DNA of 64,000 nt from Mesocentrotus franciscanus (Eukaryota; Echinodermata; Echinoidea; Camarodonta; Strongylocentrotidae), in NCBI GenBank assembly GCA_037976565.1, contig CP137669.1, forward strand, positions 33,845,613-33,909,612, given 5' to 3'. Position numbers and translations under genes: made by a program. Under the pieces are notes generated by a model. It saw only the letters and a list, made by a program, of their open reading frames with translations. It ran no database searches and was not told the DNA's origin. Below, piece by piece: positions 34,660 to 47,586 of the stretch (position 1 is its first letter; each line of letters starts with the position of its first letter).

Positions 34660-37600
34660 AGCTCAGTTTCTGTGTGATATTAAAGTAACAAAAATCCATT
34701 GTTCTCATACTAAAAAATGTCAAAAACATTATTTAGCAATCTTTCAAGACAGAAATTTGATCTCCCTTTACAGAAATAAGAAGCAAAAGTGAAAGTATGA
34801 TAGGAAATTGGACTGATCGTTGTGAGTTTCCTTTTTTGAAGTAGTCAAACTCTTGCAATTTCAAAATCAGAATATCCCATTGATAAACCACGTCACAGAA
34901 TTGAAACCACGCATACGGAAGCAGCTCGGGTTGCAAATGTAAAAGTGTTTTGTTTACCCGACACTGCGTGTAAATGTAAGGTAGATATCCCAGCTCGAAG
35001 TCCATAACTCACGAGATTAAGATGAGCTGATAATCGCAAAACGATCGTGAAAAGATAGTATAACTCTAGGTGTTCTAATACAGCATGAATATTCATGTTT
35101 CTGATAGCGATCTTGCCTCTCTTGTTGGTTAACAAAAAAAAATTCTTTCTCCATCTTTGATGGTGATCAGGTAGATTACTGGTCGCCATGAAGTGGAGTA
35201 AAGTGACAATATTCTTATCTCTGAGCATTTTTTTTTCTTCTTTTTCATATTGTTTTTTAACAGAACATATCTGGAAGAGGAACTCATGAAAGCGAGGGAA
35301 AAGCCCAAACTCAGAAAGGTTAGTATTTTGTTTTGATATCGTATCCTCCACAAATGAAGAGATATGTGTAATAGCAAGGTGGTAATGAATGAAAACGATA
35401 ATAGTCATATTTGTAATAAGAGCTATCGGTACATTTATATTGCACATATATCCATCCAGGGGGTGCTCAATGCGCATTCAAAGTACAAATTAATATCCTA
35501 GCTTTAGCCAAGCTGCGCTAAGGCACTCAACACCTTCAAATGGAACCATTTACTACACCTGAGTTGAGAGTGGCAAATGTAGATTAATGTCAATGTTTCT
35601 GTCCCACTTTTTACTACCTTGAATGTCATACCCACAAGGAGCGCTTGCTTTTAATCCCTACTGTGAGAATCCTAAGCACGCTATTCCAAAATGGCAACCT
35701 GCATTGTGCGTCCTTGATACATTTTCCGAGCTGAAACGATGCTCCTTTGGGGGCAGATTGATCAAGGTGATCTTCTCTGAAAGTGAATATTTTGGGGTGA
35801 ACTAGAAACGAGAATACCGAGATTTGAAAGCCCTTATGGTTTATACTTAAATCTCTTGCTCATTTTTGCCCAGAAGCCAAAATATCGATTGTGAAAACAA
35901 GGGAGAAGTGGCAGGGGCAAAATTAAATCATTGATTAAACTTCATCTTAGAAGTTTCTGGCTCAGTAACCAACAACATTAGATATTTTTTTAAATCAGGA
36001 AAACTAACTTATTTTAAGGAATAATATTGATTTCACTTCTTTTTTTTTACTTCCCAAAGTGTAAATTTCTCGCTGAACTAAAATAGAAGAATGCCTAGAA
36101 CAGAAAGCCTTTGGCATTTAAACAGACCACGTTTCATCATGCCTTGTTAGCCAATCATATTGGATCAGGAAAAGCGATGAAGTGAAGTCGGCTTTTTATT
36201 TAAACACGATTGCTTCTATTTTTGCTCCTTCATTACCCTATCAAGTAGTTTGGTATGCCAAATATAGGACGCTCTTCTATATTTCATTATCATTATCTGC
36301 TCAGCTTCAGCCGGGGTAATGATATGATACTTTGTATTATTTAAGCGCGCTAGAGTATATCAATATAGTAGCTGTGCTAACAGTGCTTTATAAATGGAAC
36401 TACTATTATTATTATTATTATTATTAATATTATTGGAGTTTCCTGGGTTTTGAATGTGTGGCTTCTAGTCTTAGTATCATTATCTCAGGTCAGAGCATTA
36501 TCTTACGGAGCTATCTCTGTCGTGGATCTCGTTTCATCTCTCATTTCTTAAGATGTGCAGGATCCAAAATGTGTTAATCAGCTTTTGAAATGAAGAAATG
36601 AACCGGTTTTTGATCGATTTCTTAATGGTTCTTAATGATACATGATTGTAGGGCCTTCAGGGAGAACAGTACTGATACTAATGAAGCTATACTGGGTAAA
36701 CAAGACATATTATTATTATTATTATTATCTCCTCCTTCAAACTTTAGGTTGTTTTGGTTTTGTCTTGTAAGAAATCCCTGAAATGATGTTGGATGAAAAG
36801 ATACCAAAAAAAATTGTGTTCAGATTTAGCAAAAGAAAAGATATTATTGCAATTGTATGACAGTTGCTCAGCGGTTAATTTTTTAGACATACATATATCT
36901 TTGACAAAATCAACCCTATACTGTTGGATCACCATTACTACAGGTGAAATGATTTAACATTTCAAAACATGTTTTTGACTGCCATGACACCATAATTAAT
37001 GAATAATGCAAACCTTTTGATGCCCACGATGCATACAAATGCCTTCTGACGTCAAGGGGGCAAATACCACACACCATCAACGTGTAAAAAAAACGAAATG
37101 ATAACATCAATGAAGTATATGAAATATGGCGCTATGATGAAAAGAGACCATCCACAAATTAGCTGCCACTCACGGATTATGGAGGCAGCATTCACTATTG
37201 TTCAGGCATTTGAAGCTTTTAGTCCGGTTGCCATGGCAACTAGAAGAGTTGTTTTTTTTTTTGCATAGCGATTCTGCAGCGTAGTAGATGATTTCTTTGT
37301 GGCATATTGCATGCTTTCAGTTTCTGTTAAGGGAAAGCTGGTCTTAATGCAATGCAATATATCAGGAATGTTTAATAACCAACTGTTAGTTTCAGTTGCA
37401 GTCATTTCAAAAATGTATAAGCGTACATATGTTTGTGTATCTGTTAATTCATTTATGATATTCATACAGGGAAGACAAATTCCTTCCATTTCATTACATT
37501 TTATTTATTTCATTTCCAAACATAAAATATAACATGTGGACATGTGTAGGGCATAGTTGATTATTATACAAAGAGTAAACATAACTTTCAATAAATATAT

Positions 37601-40600
37601 GTACTACATGACTTGGATTATAAACTAACAGTTACGTAATTTTTCCCCCTATAATGTACAAGAAACTGCATAATTCGATATAAACAATTAACTGTATTTC
37701 ACAATCATTCTCGATAATGGTTTTAAACTTGGCTCTCTTATACAACACATGTATATTACAACATTGATCAGCAGTGGAATATTTAATCTCTGAAAGGTGG
37801 CAAGAAATAAATGTCTTTCAAAATGTTTTACTAAACAAGAAAATTTCAAGGAAAATGATGAGGGTTCAAAAAGTCACTGAAAATAAGTAGTAGTTCTCTT
37901 TTGTTTACATCCCTTGTCTGAAAATAGAGAATACAAAAATAATACAAAAACATTTTTTTGTTTTTATGCAACCTGTGATCATGATACTGAATCTTGCATT
38001 TTATTTTTCATATTTTCTAATCACTCCCTTCGTGTTTTTCCTTTCCATTTCTTATTCCTTTCCATCCTCAATCAAATTGCTTTCACTATGAATGAATTAA
38101 ATTTGTAGTGATGTGTACCATTCATGATTGCATCTACAATAGCTCTTTTACATCGTAATTTCATTTTTTAAAATAAATATTGTTATATCTTCAAGCCTCA
38201 CCTTCAGTTATTTATGATTTGTGTATCTTAAAACTATAATATGAATTGCATATTTTGATAATTATGAATGAATTATAGATGTTGTTACACTGATGACATT
38301 ATCATTTGTAAAGTAAATGTGAAATGGAAATGAAGAGAAATAAATGATTTTTGTTTGTTTGGTGATGATTATTTTACCCGACTGCTAAAAAAAACCATGC
38401 AAATGCTTGAAAGGAAACAACTGAAAAATCATAAATCAATGAATTATATCAATTATTTTTCATTCTTCTTAAATCGTCTTCTCAGGACATGTATCAGAAG
38501 ATGATCGAGATCGACCCCAACGAGCCGACGGAGGAGGAGAAGAACAGGCAAGCCATCATCAAGCCACGCTACATGCAATGGAGAGAATATGTGAGCTCTT
38601 CAGCGACACTAGGCTTCAGGATAGAAGGCGTCAAGGTAAGGACAGATTTTTTTCCGGGGGAAGGGGGGGGGGGTAATTGTCTTGCTCTCTTTTCTGTTTG
38701 TGGGCATCAGAAAATTTCACAACACAAATTTTTTTTTACAAATTGTTGTTATTTGGTGGAAGATACCTTTGAGGATTGCAAATGTTCAGTTTTATGTCAA
38801 TTGTGATTCAAGTATTTTGTGGCGTGAATTTTGTTTTGGAAGCAAAAAGTATCTGGTTTAAACAATAATGAGCATTATCTCTTGATGTCTCCTTTAAAGA
38901 ATCTTTCTTATTCATAGGATTGAAACTTGACAATAAAGGATTCATGGGTTACTGGAATGATGCCTTTCAATCAACCTTTTTCTCCCATGATTCTTTACAT
39001 TGTACATGTAAAAACAAAGAAAAAAATAGTTATCCCCACCCCCTCTCGCTCTTAGCCTCTATCTCTCTCTCTCTTTCTCACTCTCTCTCCCCCTCTCTCT
39101 CACTCTCCCCCTCTCTCACTCTCTCCCCTCTCTCACTCTCTCCCCTCCTCTCCCCTCCTCCCCCTCCTCTCCCCTCCTCTCCCCCTCCCCTCCCTCTCCC
39201 CTCCCCTCTCCCCCTCTCTCCCGCTCTCTCTCTCTCTCTCTCTCCCCCTCTCTCCCCTTCCCTCTCTCCTCTCTCATTCTCTCTCCCCTCCCCTCTCTCC
39301 CTGCTCTCTCTCTCTCCTCTCCCCTTAACCACACATACCGGTACGCGAACACACACCCACACACACCTCTTTCTTATTAGTACATCTTATCTTTGCATGC
39401 ATCTATTTTGCTTCTATGGAGATCCATCTGATTCTGTCACTTTCATCATCACTCTCCCTCCCTTGATGAATCTCTCTCTCTCTCTCTTCATGCCTGCCAT
39501 ATTGAATGGAATTATTGCTTCGTTTGATATTCTCTCAAGGTCAAAACAAAATTTCTAGCCTTCTCGATCTGTATCTTTTTTCTTCAACTCTTTCTCTACA
39601 TGTATATCTATGTTTCCATGTCTTATTCCCCTCTCCTTTATGATATATCCTCTTCACTGTATCATTTTCTCCATATCTAGTCCATTACATTTACTTTATA
39701 TCTCTTTCTCCTTTACATTCCAGCTATGTATCTTATTATATTTCTCTCCATTCTTCTATTCTTCTATTTCCAAATAATATCTCTTTTCATATCTGTCTTT
39801 CTTCATCACTCTTTCTCTATCTTACTTTCCATATCTCTTGGTAGTAATATCCCCTCGATTTGATAGACCACCTGATCTCTTACTTTCCCTTGGTTACAAG
39901 GTGAACTGTTCAAGTTTCTCATACAGCTTGATTTTATTATTCATTATCTGTCGGATTCTGTCCCAGCCACACGCATACGAGGATTGTGTGTTTATGTCTA
40001 CAGGCAAATTTCATTTACTTCTTCATATTTTAAAGTTTAATAGTTGAATCTCATGAGAATGTTCCAAGTGTAGGAAACCGGACTGTTAGTTGTACCCCAG
40101 ATGTGCAGTTCCTGGAAGGCCTTAATCTGCTTGGAATCAGTAGGGCATTAACTTGTATAACTTGACACAGAGTCAACGTTCTTCTATCTCTCAACAGATG
40201 AATTATTTTCCTCATACATATATATATATATATATATATATACACTAGTGGAACAAGGTCCTACTTTAATAGGATATATTATAAGCTTAACAGCCCTTTA
40301 TATCTTCAGAGTTACTCTCAAATCATACCCATTTCGGAATACGCTATTTTTAATATCCTTTCTAAATTCTGACCAATGCAGAAAGGAGACGGCCACTCGA
40401 GTCGGGACTTCAAGACGACAAAGACGAGGGATCAGATCAGCGAGAGCTTCAACTTCTTCGTCGACGGCGGTGCCGAAGTCCAAGCCAGGTACATCAGGAG
40501 ACTGAAAGCCATCCGTGCCACGCTGGAAGCATCACCGTTCTTCAGCAATCATGAGGTAAACAAACTGCACATGTAATAGTGGCACATCTCAACAACAAAA

Positions 40601-41998
40601 CTGGAAGTGGTCCCTGTGGTTGTAATAATAAGTTCACAGACTATGAAACCTTATGCAACATGCTTTCTAGATGTTAGATATAGGCAGATCCACAAATGGT
40701 CAATACAATATTGACTGTAACCCCTTTGTGAAGTAAGAATTGCATATTAGTCATGGTTATTTTAATATTAAGAAGGGTCTTGAGACAACCACAAAAATTG
40801 CTGTATTTGCGGTTTGCGCCGAAGTGAAAGAAGTGAATACGCAAAGGCTAAGACAATGGATGTATAGATGTATATCGTTTTGAGAATATTTCTCTTGTCG
40901 TGCCGACTCCTGAAATATCAGCTGGTGGGATATACCCTTTTAGCCCACTCAAAACCATTCAATATTATATTAATGTCTGTGGTACATATGCTTCCCAAGC
41001 ATTGTGGACTCTCATGGTTTTTTAAAAACATATTTTCATATTTGCGATGCAATGATGTACTTTATGTTTCCGGTTTAAGGTAAGTTCTCCATACTCCAAT
41101 ATTATAGAGGCCAGATTCAGTAAAGGTCCTCAATTGACTATAAAAGTTTTTCCATGAATTTATCATTATCACCTTGCAATCTACAACCTTAGGATCATTC
41201 CCTGTAAAACAATTAACCTTTGGTTTTAAGCCCGCATTCTGCATAGCGGAAATCAAAATAAAGTATTTAAAAAAAGACTAATTTCATCCCTTTCTTGCAC
41301 TTGGTCAATGCTACAAGTGAAAGTCTTGCTAATTATACCCGTAGGCATTATTAGCAATCACACCTTCATTTTCATCAAGGAAATTAATCTTTTTTTCTTC
41401 ATTATCCTGCATGTGTGGTTATCGTTTGATTGCTGCGGAAATTACGTAATGATACTTCACTCGTTTAGTTTCTTGTGGACTAATTTTGAAATCATAGAGG
41501 AGAGGAATGTCCTTACTACCTTCCGTGCCGCAGGTGGCAAATGCCTGCCCTAGAATTAATGTGTTAACTGTGTGTTGGGAGTGAGAATGGCTACATTTTT
41601 CTTCCTGAAACGGAATATGGTTACCTTCATGGAGGATTCTAGACCATTTTATGAAAAAGTACAAGTTAACATCCTTCTGTCTCTCAGCAAAGAATTATGT
41701 GCTTTTTGTTTCAATAATAATCTGATTAATTTTTATGAAAGACTGACATTTCCTTATTTTTGTTTGTTTGTTTCTCCTGCAGGTTATTGGCAGCTCTCTC
41801 TTGTTTGTCCACGACAGGACGGGCAAAGCCTGCGTCTGGATGATCGACTTTGGAAAGACCACACCCCTCCCCGACAACTTAACCAACGACCATCGGACAC
41901 CCTGGGTGGAGGGAAACCACGAGGACGGCTACCTCTATGGTCTCGACCAGATGATCCAAGTCTGGACTGAACTACAACCCAAGGAACCAGCATCATAG
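19858..41998 (+). CDS. ITPK: Inositol-trisphosphate 3-kinase (7 exons, 5' end missing)
   Basis: Exons 19858-19957, 33641-33781, 34223-34295, 35264-35318, 38486-38635, 40382-40555 and 41783-41998 join in frame (909 nt, 302 residues plus TAG). The enzyme phosphorylates Ins(1,4,5)P3 to Ins(1,3,4,5)P4. Exon 1 holds the calmodulin-binding type segment ([20 protein letters not shown]). The inositol-polyphosphate-kinase signature PSVMDCKMG is at visible residues 95-103. [27 protein letters not shown] and SPFFSNHEV are family-typical. SSLL (235-238) and the metal-binding DFGK (253-256) are intact. All splice sites are GT-AG. The poorly conserved N-terminal region before the calmodulin segment is not in the window. 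Vertebrates have three paralogues (A/B/C); this invertebrate gene is probably their single ancestor type, so the symbol is generic. The Ca2+/calmodulin regulation is inferred from the family. Confidence 0.95.
20715..20780. repeat. Dispersed ~65-nt hairpin, copy B
   Basis: Arms ggaagccagaagggcatta and, inverted, gttaacaaccttctggctcc. Confidence 0.6.
22246..22612. repeat. Interspersed element with catttacac...gtgtaaatg ends, copy 1
   Basis: Starts ggcccatttacacagtcc and ends ttgcagtgtaaatgcagc, with ccaaacaccattttgaaaa near the left end. The same ends occur at 29837-29909 (internally deleted) and inverted at 50397-50748. Confidence 0.65.
23027..23065. repeat. Three tandem copies of a 13-mer (tttgcagcgctgg)
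   Basis: Three perfect consecutive copies; each contains the palindrome agcgct. Confidence 0.9.
27641..27703. repeat. Dispersed ~65-nt hairpin, copy C
   Basis: Arms ctgttcagagccagaagcgc and, inverted, gccttttcggctcctaacag. Confidence 0.6.
27726..27793. repeat. Single arm of the 1788-2074 fold-back family
   Basis: Shares gtgtttcgcaaagactaaga and ggacttaactatggcagg with the arms at 1788-2074. No opposite arm was seen nearby. Confidence 0.65.
29837..29909. repeat. catttacac family element, copy 2, internally deleted
   Basis: Has ggcccatttacacagccc, acaccattttga, then aatgatttttgcttgcagtg. It keeps both ends of the 22246 element but only about 70 bp. Confidence 0.6.
30431..30542. repeat. 34-bp minisatellite, three units plus a partial
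   Basis: Units start ctatgtata at 30431, 30465 and 30499 with a degenerate fourth at 30533; each contains ctatcattgtgaatgggtct. Confidence 0.9.
30811..30861. promoter_or_regulatory. Inverted pair of CRE palindromes (TGACGTCA x2)
   Basis: caagatgacgtca (30811-30823) and its exact inverse tgacgtcatcttg (30849-30861) around a 25-bp spacer. TGACGTCA is the CREB/ATF consensus; function in this intron is inference. Confidence 0.45.
32846..32929. repeat. Dispersed hairpin, copy D (diverged)
   Basis: Arms ctgttgagagtcggaagggc and, inverted, aacgcccatctggctctctg. Confidence 0.5.
33641..33781 (+). CDS. ITPK: ITPK exon b
   Basis: Acceptor cttcctccag, donor gtatcc. It codes [15 protein letters not shown] and [12 protein letters not shown]; phase 1 in, phase 1 out. 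Confidence 0.92.
34223..34295 (+). CDS. ITPK: ITPK exon c (PxxxDxKxG signature)
   Basis: Acceptor gttgcaattag, donor gtaagt. It codes [20 protein letters not shown] and MGTR. The upstream AG (34222) rather than the one at 34239 keeps the frame with exon b. Confidence 0.9.
34455..34660. repeat. CT-rich simple repeat in ITPK intron
   Basis: Polypyrimidine tract with ctctct runs and ttctctccct tandem units. Confidence 0.9.
35264..35318 (+). CDS. ITPK: ITPK exon d
   Basis: Acceptor tgttttttaacag, donor gttagt. 55 nt coding [18 protein letters not shown]; ends in phase 0. Confidence 0.92.
35319..38485. other. ITPK intron, 3.2 kb, no exon seen
   Basis: AT-rich, with ATT arrays at 36406-36428 and 36709-36728. 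No recognisable coding exon or element. Confidence 0.6.
38486..38635 (+). CDS. ITPK: ITPK exon e
   Basis: Acceptor cgtcttctcag, donor gtaagg. 150 nt, phase 0 to phase 0; codes [18 protein letters not shown], then KPRYMQWRE and LGFRIEGVK. Confidence 0.95.
39030..39365. repeat. CT-rich and CA simple repeats in ITPK intron
   Basis: About 280 nt of C/T-only sequence (39040-39325), then an acacac stretch. Long open frames on both strands here are artefacts of the repeat. Confidence 0.92.
40127..40199. repeat. Dispersed hairpin, copy F (diverged)
   Basis: Left arm ctgcttggaatcagtagggc then attaactt; right arm, inverted, gtcaacgttcttctatctct caacag. An (AT)n run follows at 40216-40242. Confidence 0.4.
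40382..40555 (+). CDS. ITPK: ITPK exon f
   Basis: Acceptor gaccaatgcag, donor gtaaac. 174 nt, phase 0; codes [18 protein letters not shown] and ASPFFSNHE. Confidence 0.95.
41783..41998 (+). CDS. ITPK: ITPK terminal exon with stop
   Basis: Acceptor tttctcctgcag. It codes [30 protein letters not shown] and [11 protein letters not shown] and ends in TAG at 41996-41998. Most of its 3' part is repeated, with one base missing, at 45969-46058. Confidence 0.95.
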   Translation, partial: VIGSSLLFVHDRTGKACVWMIDFGKTTPLPDNLTNDHRTPWVEGNHEDGYLYGLDQMIQVWTELQPKEPAS

Positions 41999-44900
41999 TC
42001 CATGCCGCCCTCTGTAGTTGTAGCATTTGGGGTAACCTTTGAACTGAATCTAGTCAGCTGAGGAGAGAGAGAGAGAGAGAGAGGGGTAGCAATGGATACA
42101 ATCCTCTCAACTCGTAATGGATCCATTCCGTGAGACGATGGCAGGAGATCCCATCGGAGAGGAACGCATCCTGCTAGAGGACAGGATGGGTTGTCTTGCG
42201 GACAGTGGTGTTTCAGCATTTCAAGATGTTGAATTTGATTTTCGTTAATGTTCATGGAGTGTCAAAGTTCATCTCAGGATCAGAGACAACGCGAGAGGAA
42301 CCAAGTTTTCTGCCAAAAGTTATATGCAGAAATATAGATTTTAATATGTATCACCAGTTCCCTCATCAGGCTGCTAGGACAACATACAACCCCAGGAGTA
42401 GACCTTCAAAGGTTGTTTAAAAGTGCTAGTACCGAATGTATAGAAGGCTTTCCCTTGGTCTAGGATTTTGTTTGGTAAGAATCCTCAAAGAGGACCATGT
42501 CTGTTGAAGTGAAAGTTAAGTGTTAAGTTCACAGTCCAAATATGGACTTGTATGCACAAGACGTACCGTACATTATTATTTGCACACCCTAAAAGGTAAA
42601 CTCACATATAACCCTTTGCTTTATTAGAGTGTCATCTCTCAGATCACATTTCAGGAAAGTGGAAGGGATCCTGAGGTATAGCCGGTTTCTCCCAGAATTT
42701 AACCCATTGAGTAGAAAGCTTGAGATAGATTGGGATAATACCCATGGGTAATGCATATTAAATTTAATCAAAGGAAACCAGCCTAACAGGTTAAATGGCA
42801 ATATCCCAGTCTCGTCACGAAACCAACAAACGGTTATGGGTTATGTAAACTTTGTCCGTTCTAATTGGGGGACTGATGACAGTTTGGTCGGTGTGACAGG
42901 GTTATTACATCCTGGAGATGGACTCCACCTTTACGCATTTGGTGTACCTGATCAAGTGTTTCTTTGCCAAGATACTGTAGTGGCCTTTGTATACAGGTGG
43001 CCTTTCCAACTCAGGTTGAAATTAGAGGGCGGTCATTCGGAGGTGTCGAAAATCCTGCAAACTGTTAGTGGTGCCCCTCTTCCACTTTTGTTTCTTATTT
43101 TCTTTGTTTTTTGCAACTATGCAAGAACTCGGTTCACAGTGAAAGTGATAAGAGGCTGAGCACCACATACAGTTCTGCAGAGAGCGATTCGTTTTAATTT
43201 AGTTATGTTCGAATGATCCATGGGTGATACAATCATGAGGAAACGCAACCCTTAACTCAAACTACCAGTTTATTTATGGAGGTGTCCCGGTATAGTGGTT
43301 CATTCACTTGACTCTCAATCTAAGTGTGAGGGTTCAAATCCCAGCCTAGCACTAACGTCCTTTGGCAAGACATTTAATCCACATTTGCCGCTCTCCACCC
43401 AGGTGTAAATGGAAACCTGGCAATTGCTGGGGTGACAATAATGATAATTGCAGGACCCGCAGAAAGAGCAGTAGTGGTACTAAAGTGGCTACCCTGGGTA
43501 AAAAAGACTCAATTATTAGTATCATCATTATTACCAGTCCTTCATATGCAATTCTGATCAGTGGAGCGTCGACATGCTTGTGGTATGGGTGTCGTTCTAT
43601 GATCGCAAGTTCATAATGCAGATGGCCCAAGATTGCATTTGGCATCAAGGAGAACGTTTGAGACAATTCCTCTATTTAAATCTGATTTTATCCCCTCTCC
43701 CAACAATATATTGTTATAATAAGCAATGGATGTGCCTGTGTGCCTTTCACTTATATACTACAGTAAAGAACATCTCACATCCATACATTAAACTGGTGGT
43801 GTTTATACTAGTTTGACTTTTTTTTCTCATTGGGAAATAATTTTTGAGATTTGTTACAATTCAAGTTTCATTTTATACAAATGTGGTGAATTTTTTAGAT
43901 GGAGAAATAAGGCATGTTCCACACTGTTGGTTGTCACACTTCTTTTTTCCTTTTTTATTTACCTTTCTATTTAGCATAACACAGGTAGCTCATAACAGTA
44001 AAGTGATGTCTTATAGTGCTATGTTTTGGTACCAAATTTTCTACGTTTTATTTCATAGTCAATGCCTTGTTTATATAACATGATTTATTTTTATCTTGAC
44101 ACCAGAGGCTTGTTTATAATCGTTACTCGAAAAATCAATTGCCTTTCTGCCTGATTTTGAATTTAAACCAAGCCTTGTAACGCTTTTGCTGCAGTCAATG
44201 TTCTCAGTATGTGTTCTTAGGTTGTTTGCGTTATTAAACTCTTGTCACGTTTTATATCAATTTCTCTCTCTCCCCCTCTCTCTCTCTGCACATTCGTAAT
44301 TTTCAATAGTAATAACAAAAATCTCAGTGTAAATTGTATTGATGCATATTGCTTGAATTTGTATATAATGGTATTGCTGATCGGCATTTTCGTAAATTAT
44401 AGATTGTACATTTTCACTTATACTATAGCAAGTTTATTATTAGATATTTACTCAAGAAATAACATGGGTTTGTAAACGTCTGCGAAAATAAAATGCAGGT
44501 CAATGCAACTCTGCATGATGGCAGATCTAGAGCTAATGATGATAAGGATGTTGTAACTTAAAGATGATGAGAATTTATATGTGATGCAATGCTCCAGCAC
44601 TACATATGTTGGCTTTGTCAAATTCAATTTGAAATCTTTCCATTCTTTGCTTTAATATGAGTTTCAACAAGTTATCGTGCCTACCGATTTCATGACTGTG
44701 AACAGGTTACATTTAATTGATTTCGGTACAAAATTAATTGTGTGTAAACTTGGGACCAGGGTTTTTAATATTTTAGAAGGCAACTCATTTTAATTTCTCG
44801 ATGGGACTGTTTGCGGGGTTTTTATGTGTATACTCACTCTTCCCTGGTATAATTTGTTTAATTTTAACATGATCTTGTATGTCGTCGAATGATTTCCATC

Positions 44901-45468
44901 TAAACTCCTCAACGGAAGTTCTGCAATTCAAGTTTGAGCCCTGATACTATCTTGTTAATATATCATCATATTTACCGTTGGTATCATTGAAAAGCCTGTT
45001 TATTCCGCTTTACGATAATGCCCCTTTTGTAATGAATTTGTAATTGTGGACTGTGTGCAGTACACCTGGATATGGGGTCAAGTCAAATGTTGCAAATACA
45101 TTGTTATTCCTTTAAAAACACAATCCATCCTCCAAAAAAATGACGGATTTACTTCTCACAATAACAATCCATTTTGCAACATTTCACTTTTGGCTTGGCC
45201 CCATATTCAGGTGTACTGCACATTCCTAGAATACAACATTATTACAAATGGGGCATCGATGTAAAGGGAATAAACAAGCTATTCAATGATACCAACATCA
45301 AGTACAATATTATACTAACGAGAGATATCACGCTAAAACTTGAATTGCATAACTTTTTTGAGGGTGTTATAAGATTTCTTTTAAGGTTTTAATTCTTGAA
45401 ACAGAGATAACATGGCTATTATAAATGTTTCAACAGTCAAAACTCTCATGTGACATGAGATAAATTAA
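41908..45468. repeat. Left copy of a duplicated 3.56-kb contig end (ITPK last exon 3' part and flank)
   Basis: Nearly identical along its whole length to 45969-49526. It ends exactly at the 500-N gap. Differences are mostly single-base indels in homopolymers. It holds the real ITPK stop codon, a GA microsatellite (42061-42084), a SINE (43281-43535) and AT-rich sequence. A poly(A)-signal candidate is aataaa at 44488. Confidence 0.93.
43281..43535 (+). mobile_element. tRNA-derived SINE in ITPK 3' flank
   Basis: The A-box-like tatagtggttcattcact and the B box gggttcaaatccc are spaced as in a tRNA. The tRNA-unrelated body contains ccacccaggtgtaaatggaa and the tail has ATT/ATC repeats. Confidence 0.65.
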
Positions 45469-45968
45469 NNNNNNNNNNNNNNNNNNNNNNNNNNNNNNNN
45501 NNNNNNNNNNNNNNNNNNNNNNNNNNNNNNNNNNNNNNNNNNNNNNNNNNNNNNNNNNNNNNNNNNNNNNNNNNNNNNNNNNNNNNNNNNNNNNNNNNNN
45601 NNNNNNNNNNNNNNNNNNNNNNNNNNNNNNNNNNNNNNNNNNNNNNNNNNNNNNNNNNNNNNNNNNNNNNNNNNNNNNNNNNNNNNNNNNNNNNNNNNNN
45701 NNNNNNNNNNNNNNNNNNNNNNNNNNNNNNNNNNNNNNNNNNNNNNNNNNNNNNNNNNNNNNNNNNNNNNNNNNNNNNNNNNNNNNNNNNNNNNNNNNNN
45801 NNNNNNNNNNNNNNNNNNNNNNNNNNNNNNNNNNNNNNNNNNNNNNNNNNNNNNNNNNNNNNNNNNNNNNNNNNNNNNNNNNNNNNNNNNNNNNNNNNNN
45901 NNNNNNNNNNNNNNNNNNNNNNNNNNNNNNNNNNNNNNNNNNNNNNNNNNNNNNNNNNNNNNNNNNNN
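45469..45968. other. Scaffold gap (500 N) between overlapping contigs
   Basis: A fixed 500-N gap. Both flanks carry the same 3.56 kb, so the true gap is probably negative (an overlap). Confidence 0.97.
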
Positions 45969-46058
45969 GGAGGAAACCACGAGGACGGCTACCTCTATGG
46001 TCTCGACCAGATGATCCAAGTCTGGACTGAACTACAACCCAAGGAACCAGCATCATAG
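45969..46058 (+). pseudogene. ITPK: Duplicate fragment of the ITPK terminal exon, frameshifted
   Basis: Repeats 41908-41998 with one G missing from the GGG at its start (ggaggaaacc against ggagggaaacc), then identical through the TAG. It starts at the contig edge. More likely an unmerged assembly overlap than a true pseudogene. Confidence 0.85.
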
Positions 46059-47333
46059 TCCATGCCGCCTCTGTAGTTGTAGCATTTGGGGTAACCTTTG
46101 AACTGAATCTAGTCAGCTGAGGAGAGAGAGAGAGAGAGAGAGAGGGGTAGCAATGGATACAATCCTCTCAACTCGTAATGGATCCATTCGTGAGACGATG
46201 GCAGGAGATCCCATCGAGGAGAGGAACGCATCCTGCTAGAGGACAGGATGGGTTGTCTTTATGACAGTGGTGTTTCAGCATTTCAAGATGTTGAATTTGA
46301 TTTCGTTAATGTTCATGGAGTGTCAAAGTTCATCTCAGGATCAGAGACAACGCGAGAGGAACCAAGTTTTCTGCCAAAAGTTATATGCAGAAATATAGAT
46401 TTTAATATGTATCACCAGTTCCCTCATCAGGCTGCTAGGACAACATACAACCCCAGGAGTAGACCTTCAAAGGTTGTTTAAAAGTGCTAGTACCGAATGT
46501 ATAGAAGGCTTTCCTTGGTCTAGGATTTTGTTTGGTAAGAATCCTCAAAGAGGACCATGTCTGTTGAAGTGAAGTTAAGTGTTAAGTTCACAGTCCAAAT
46601 ATGGACTTGTATGCACAAGACGCATCACATTATTATTTGCACACCCTAAAAGGTAAACTCACATATAACCCTTTGCTTTATTAGAGTGTCATCTCTCAGA
46701 TCACATTTCAGGAAAGTGGAAGGGATCCTGAGGTATAGCCGGTTTCTCCCAGAATTTAACCCATTGAGTAGAAAGCTTGAGATAGATTGGGATAATACCC
46801 ATGGGTAATGCATATTAAATTTAATCAAAAGGAAACCAGCCTAACAGGTTAAATGGCAATATCCCAGTCTCATCACGAAACCAACAAACGGTTATGGGTT
46901 ATGTAAACTTTGTCCGTTCTAATTGGGGACTGATGACAGTTTGGTCGGTGTGACAGGGTTATTACATCCTGGAGATGGACTCCACCTTTACGCATTTGGT
47001 GTACCTGATCAAGTGTTTCTTTGCCAAGATACTGTAGTGGCCTTTGTATACAGGTGGCCTTTCCAACTCAGGTTGAAATTAGAGGCGGTCATTCGAGGTG
47101 TCGAAAATCCTGCAAACTGTTAGTGGTGCCCCTCTTCCACTTTTGTTTCTTATTTTCTTTGTTTTGCAACTATGCAAGAACTCGGTTCACAGTGAAAGTG
47201 ATAAGAGGCTGAGCACCACATACAGTTCTGCAGAGAGCGATTCGTTTTAATTTAGTTATGTTCGAATGATCCATGGGTGATACAATCATGAGGAAACGCA
47301 ACCCTTAACTCAAACTACCAGTTTATTTATGGA

Positions 47334-47586
47334 GGTGTCCGGTATAGTGGTTCATTCACTTGACTCTCAATCTAAGTGTGAGGGTTCAAATCCCAGCCTA
47401 GCACTAACGTCCTTTGGCAAGACATTTAATCCACATTTGCCGCTCTCCACCCAGGTGTAAATGGAAACCTGGCAATTGCTGGGGTGACAATAATGATAAT
47501 TGCAGGACCCGCAGAAAGAGCAGTAGTGGTACTAAAGTGGCTACCCTGGGTAAAAAAGACTCAATTATTAGTATCATCATTATTAC
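47334..47586 (+). mobile_element. Duplicate copy of the 43281 SINE
   Basis: Same element as 43281-43535, with the same B box gggttcaaatccc and tail; part of the contig duplication. Confidence 0.65.

Noticed and set aside
39030..39365. Long Ser/Leu/Pro or Arg/Glu open frames in CT/GA tracts (also 34395, 53296-54057, 51157-51483)
   Set aside because: Low-complexity translation of simple repeats with no start context or splice support.
45969..46058. A second ITPK gene or true processed duplicate
   Set aside because: The copy extends through 3.4 kb of noncoding flank and abuts a gap edge, which fits a contig overlap.
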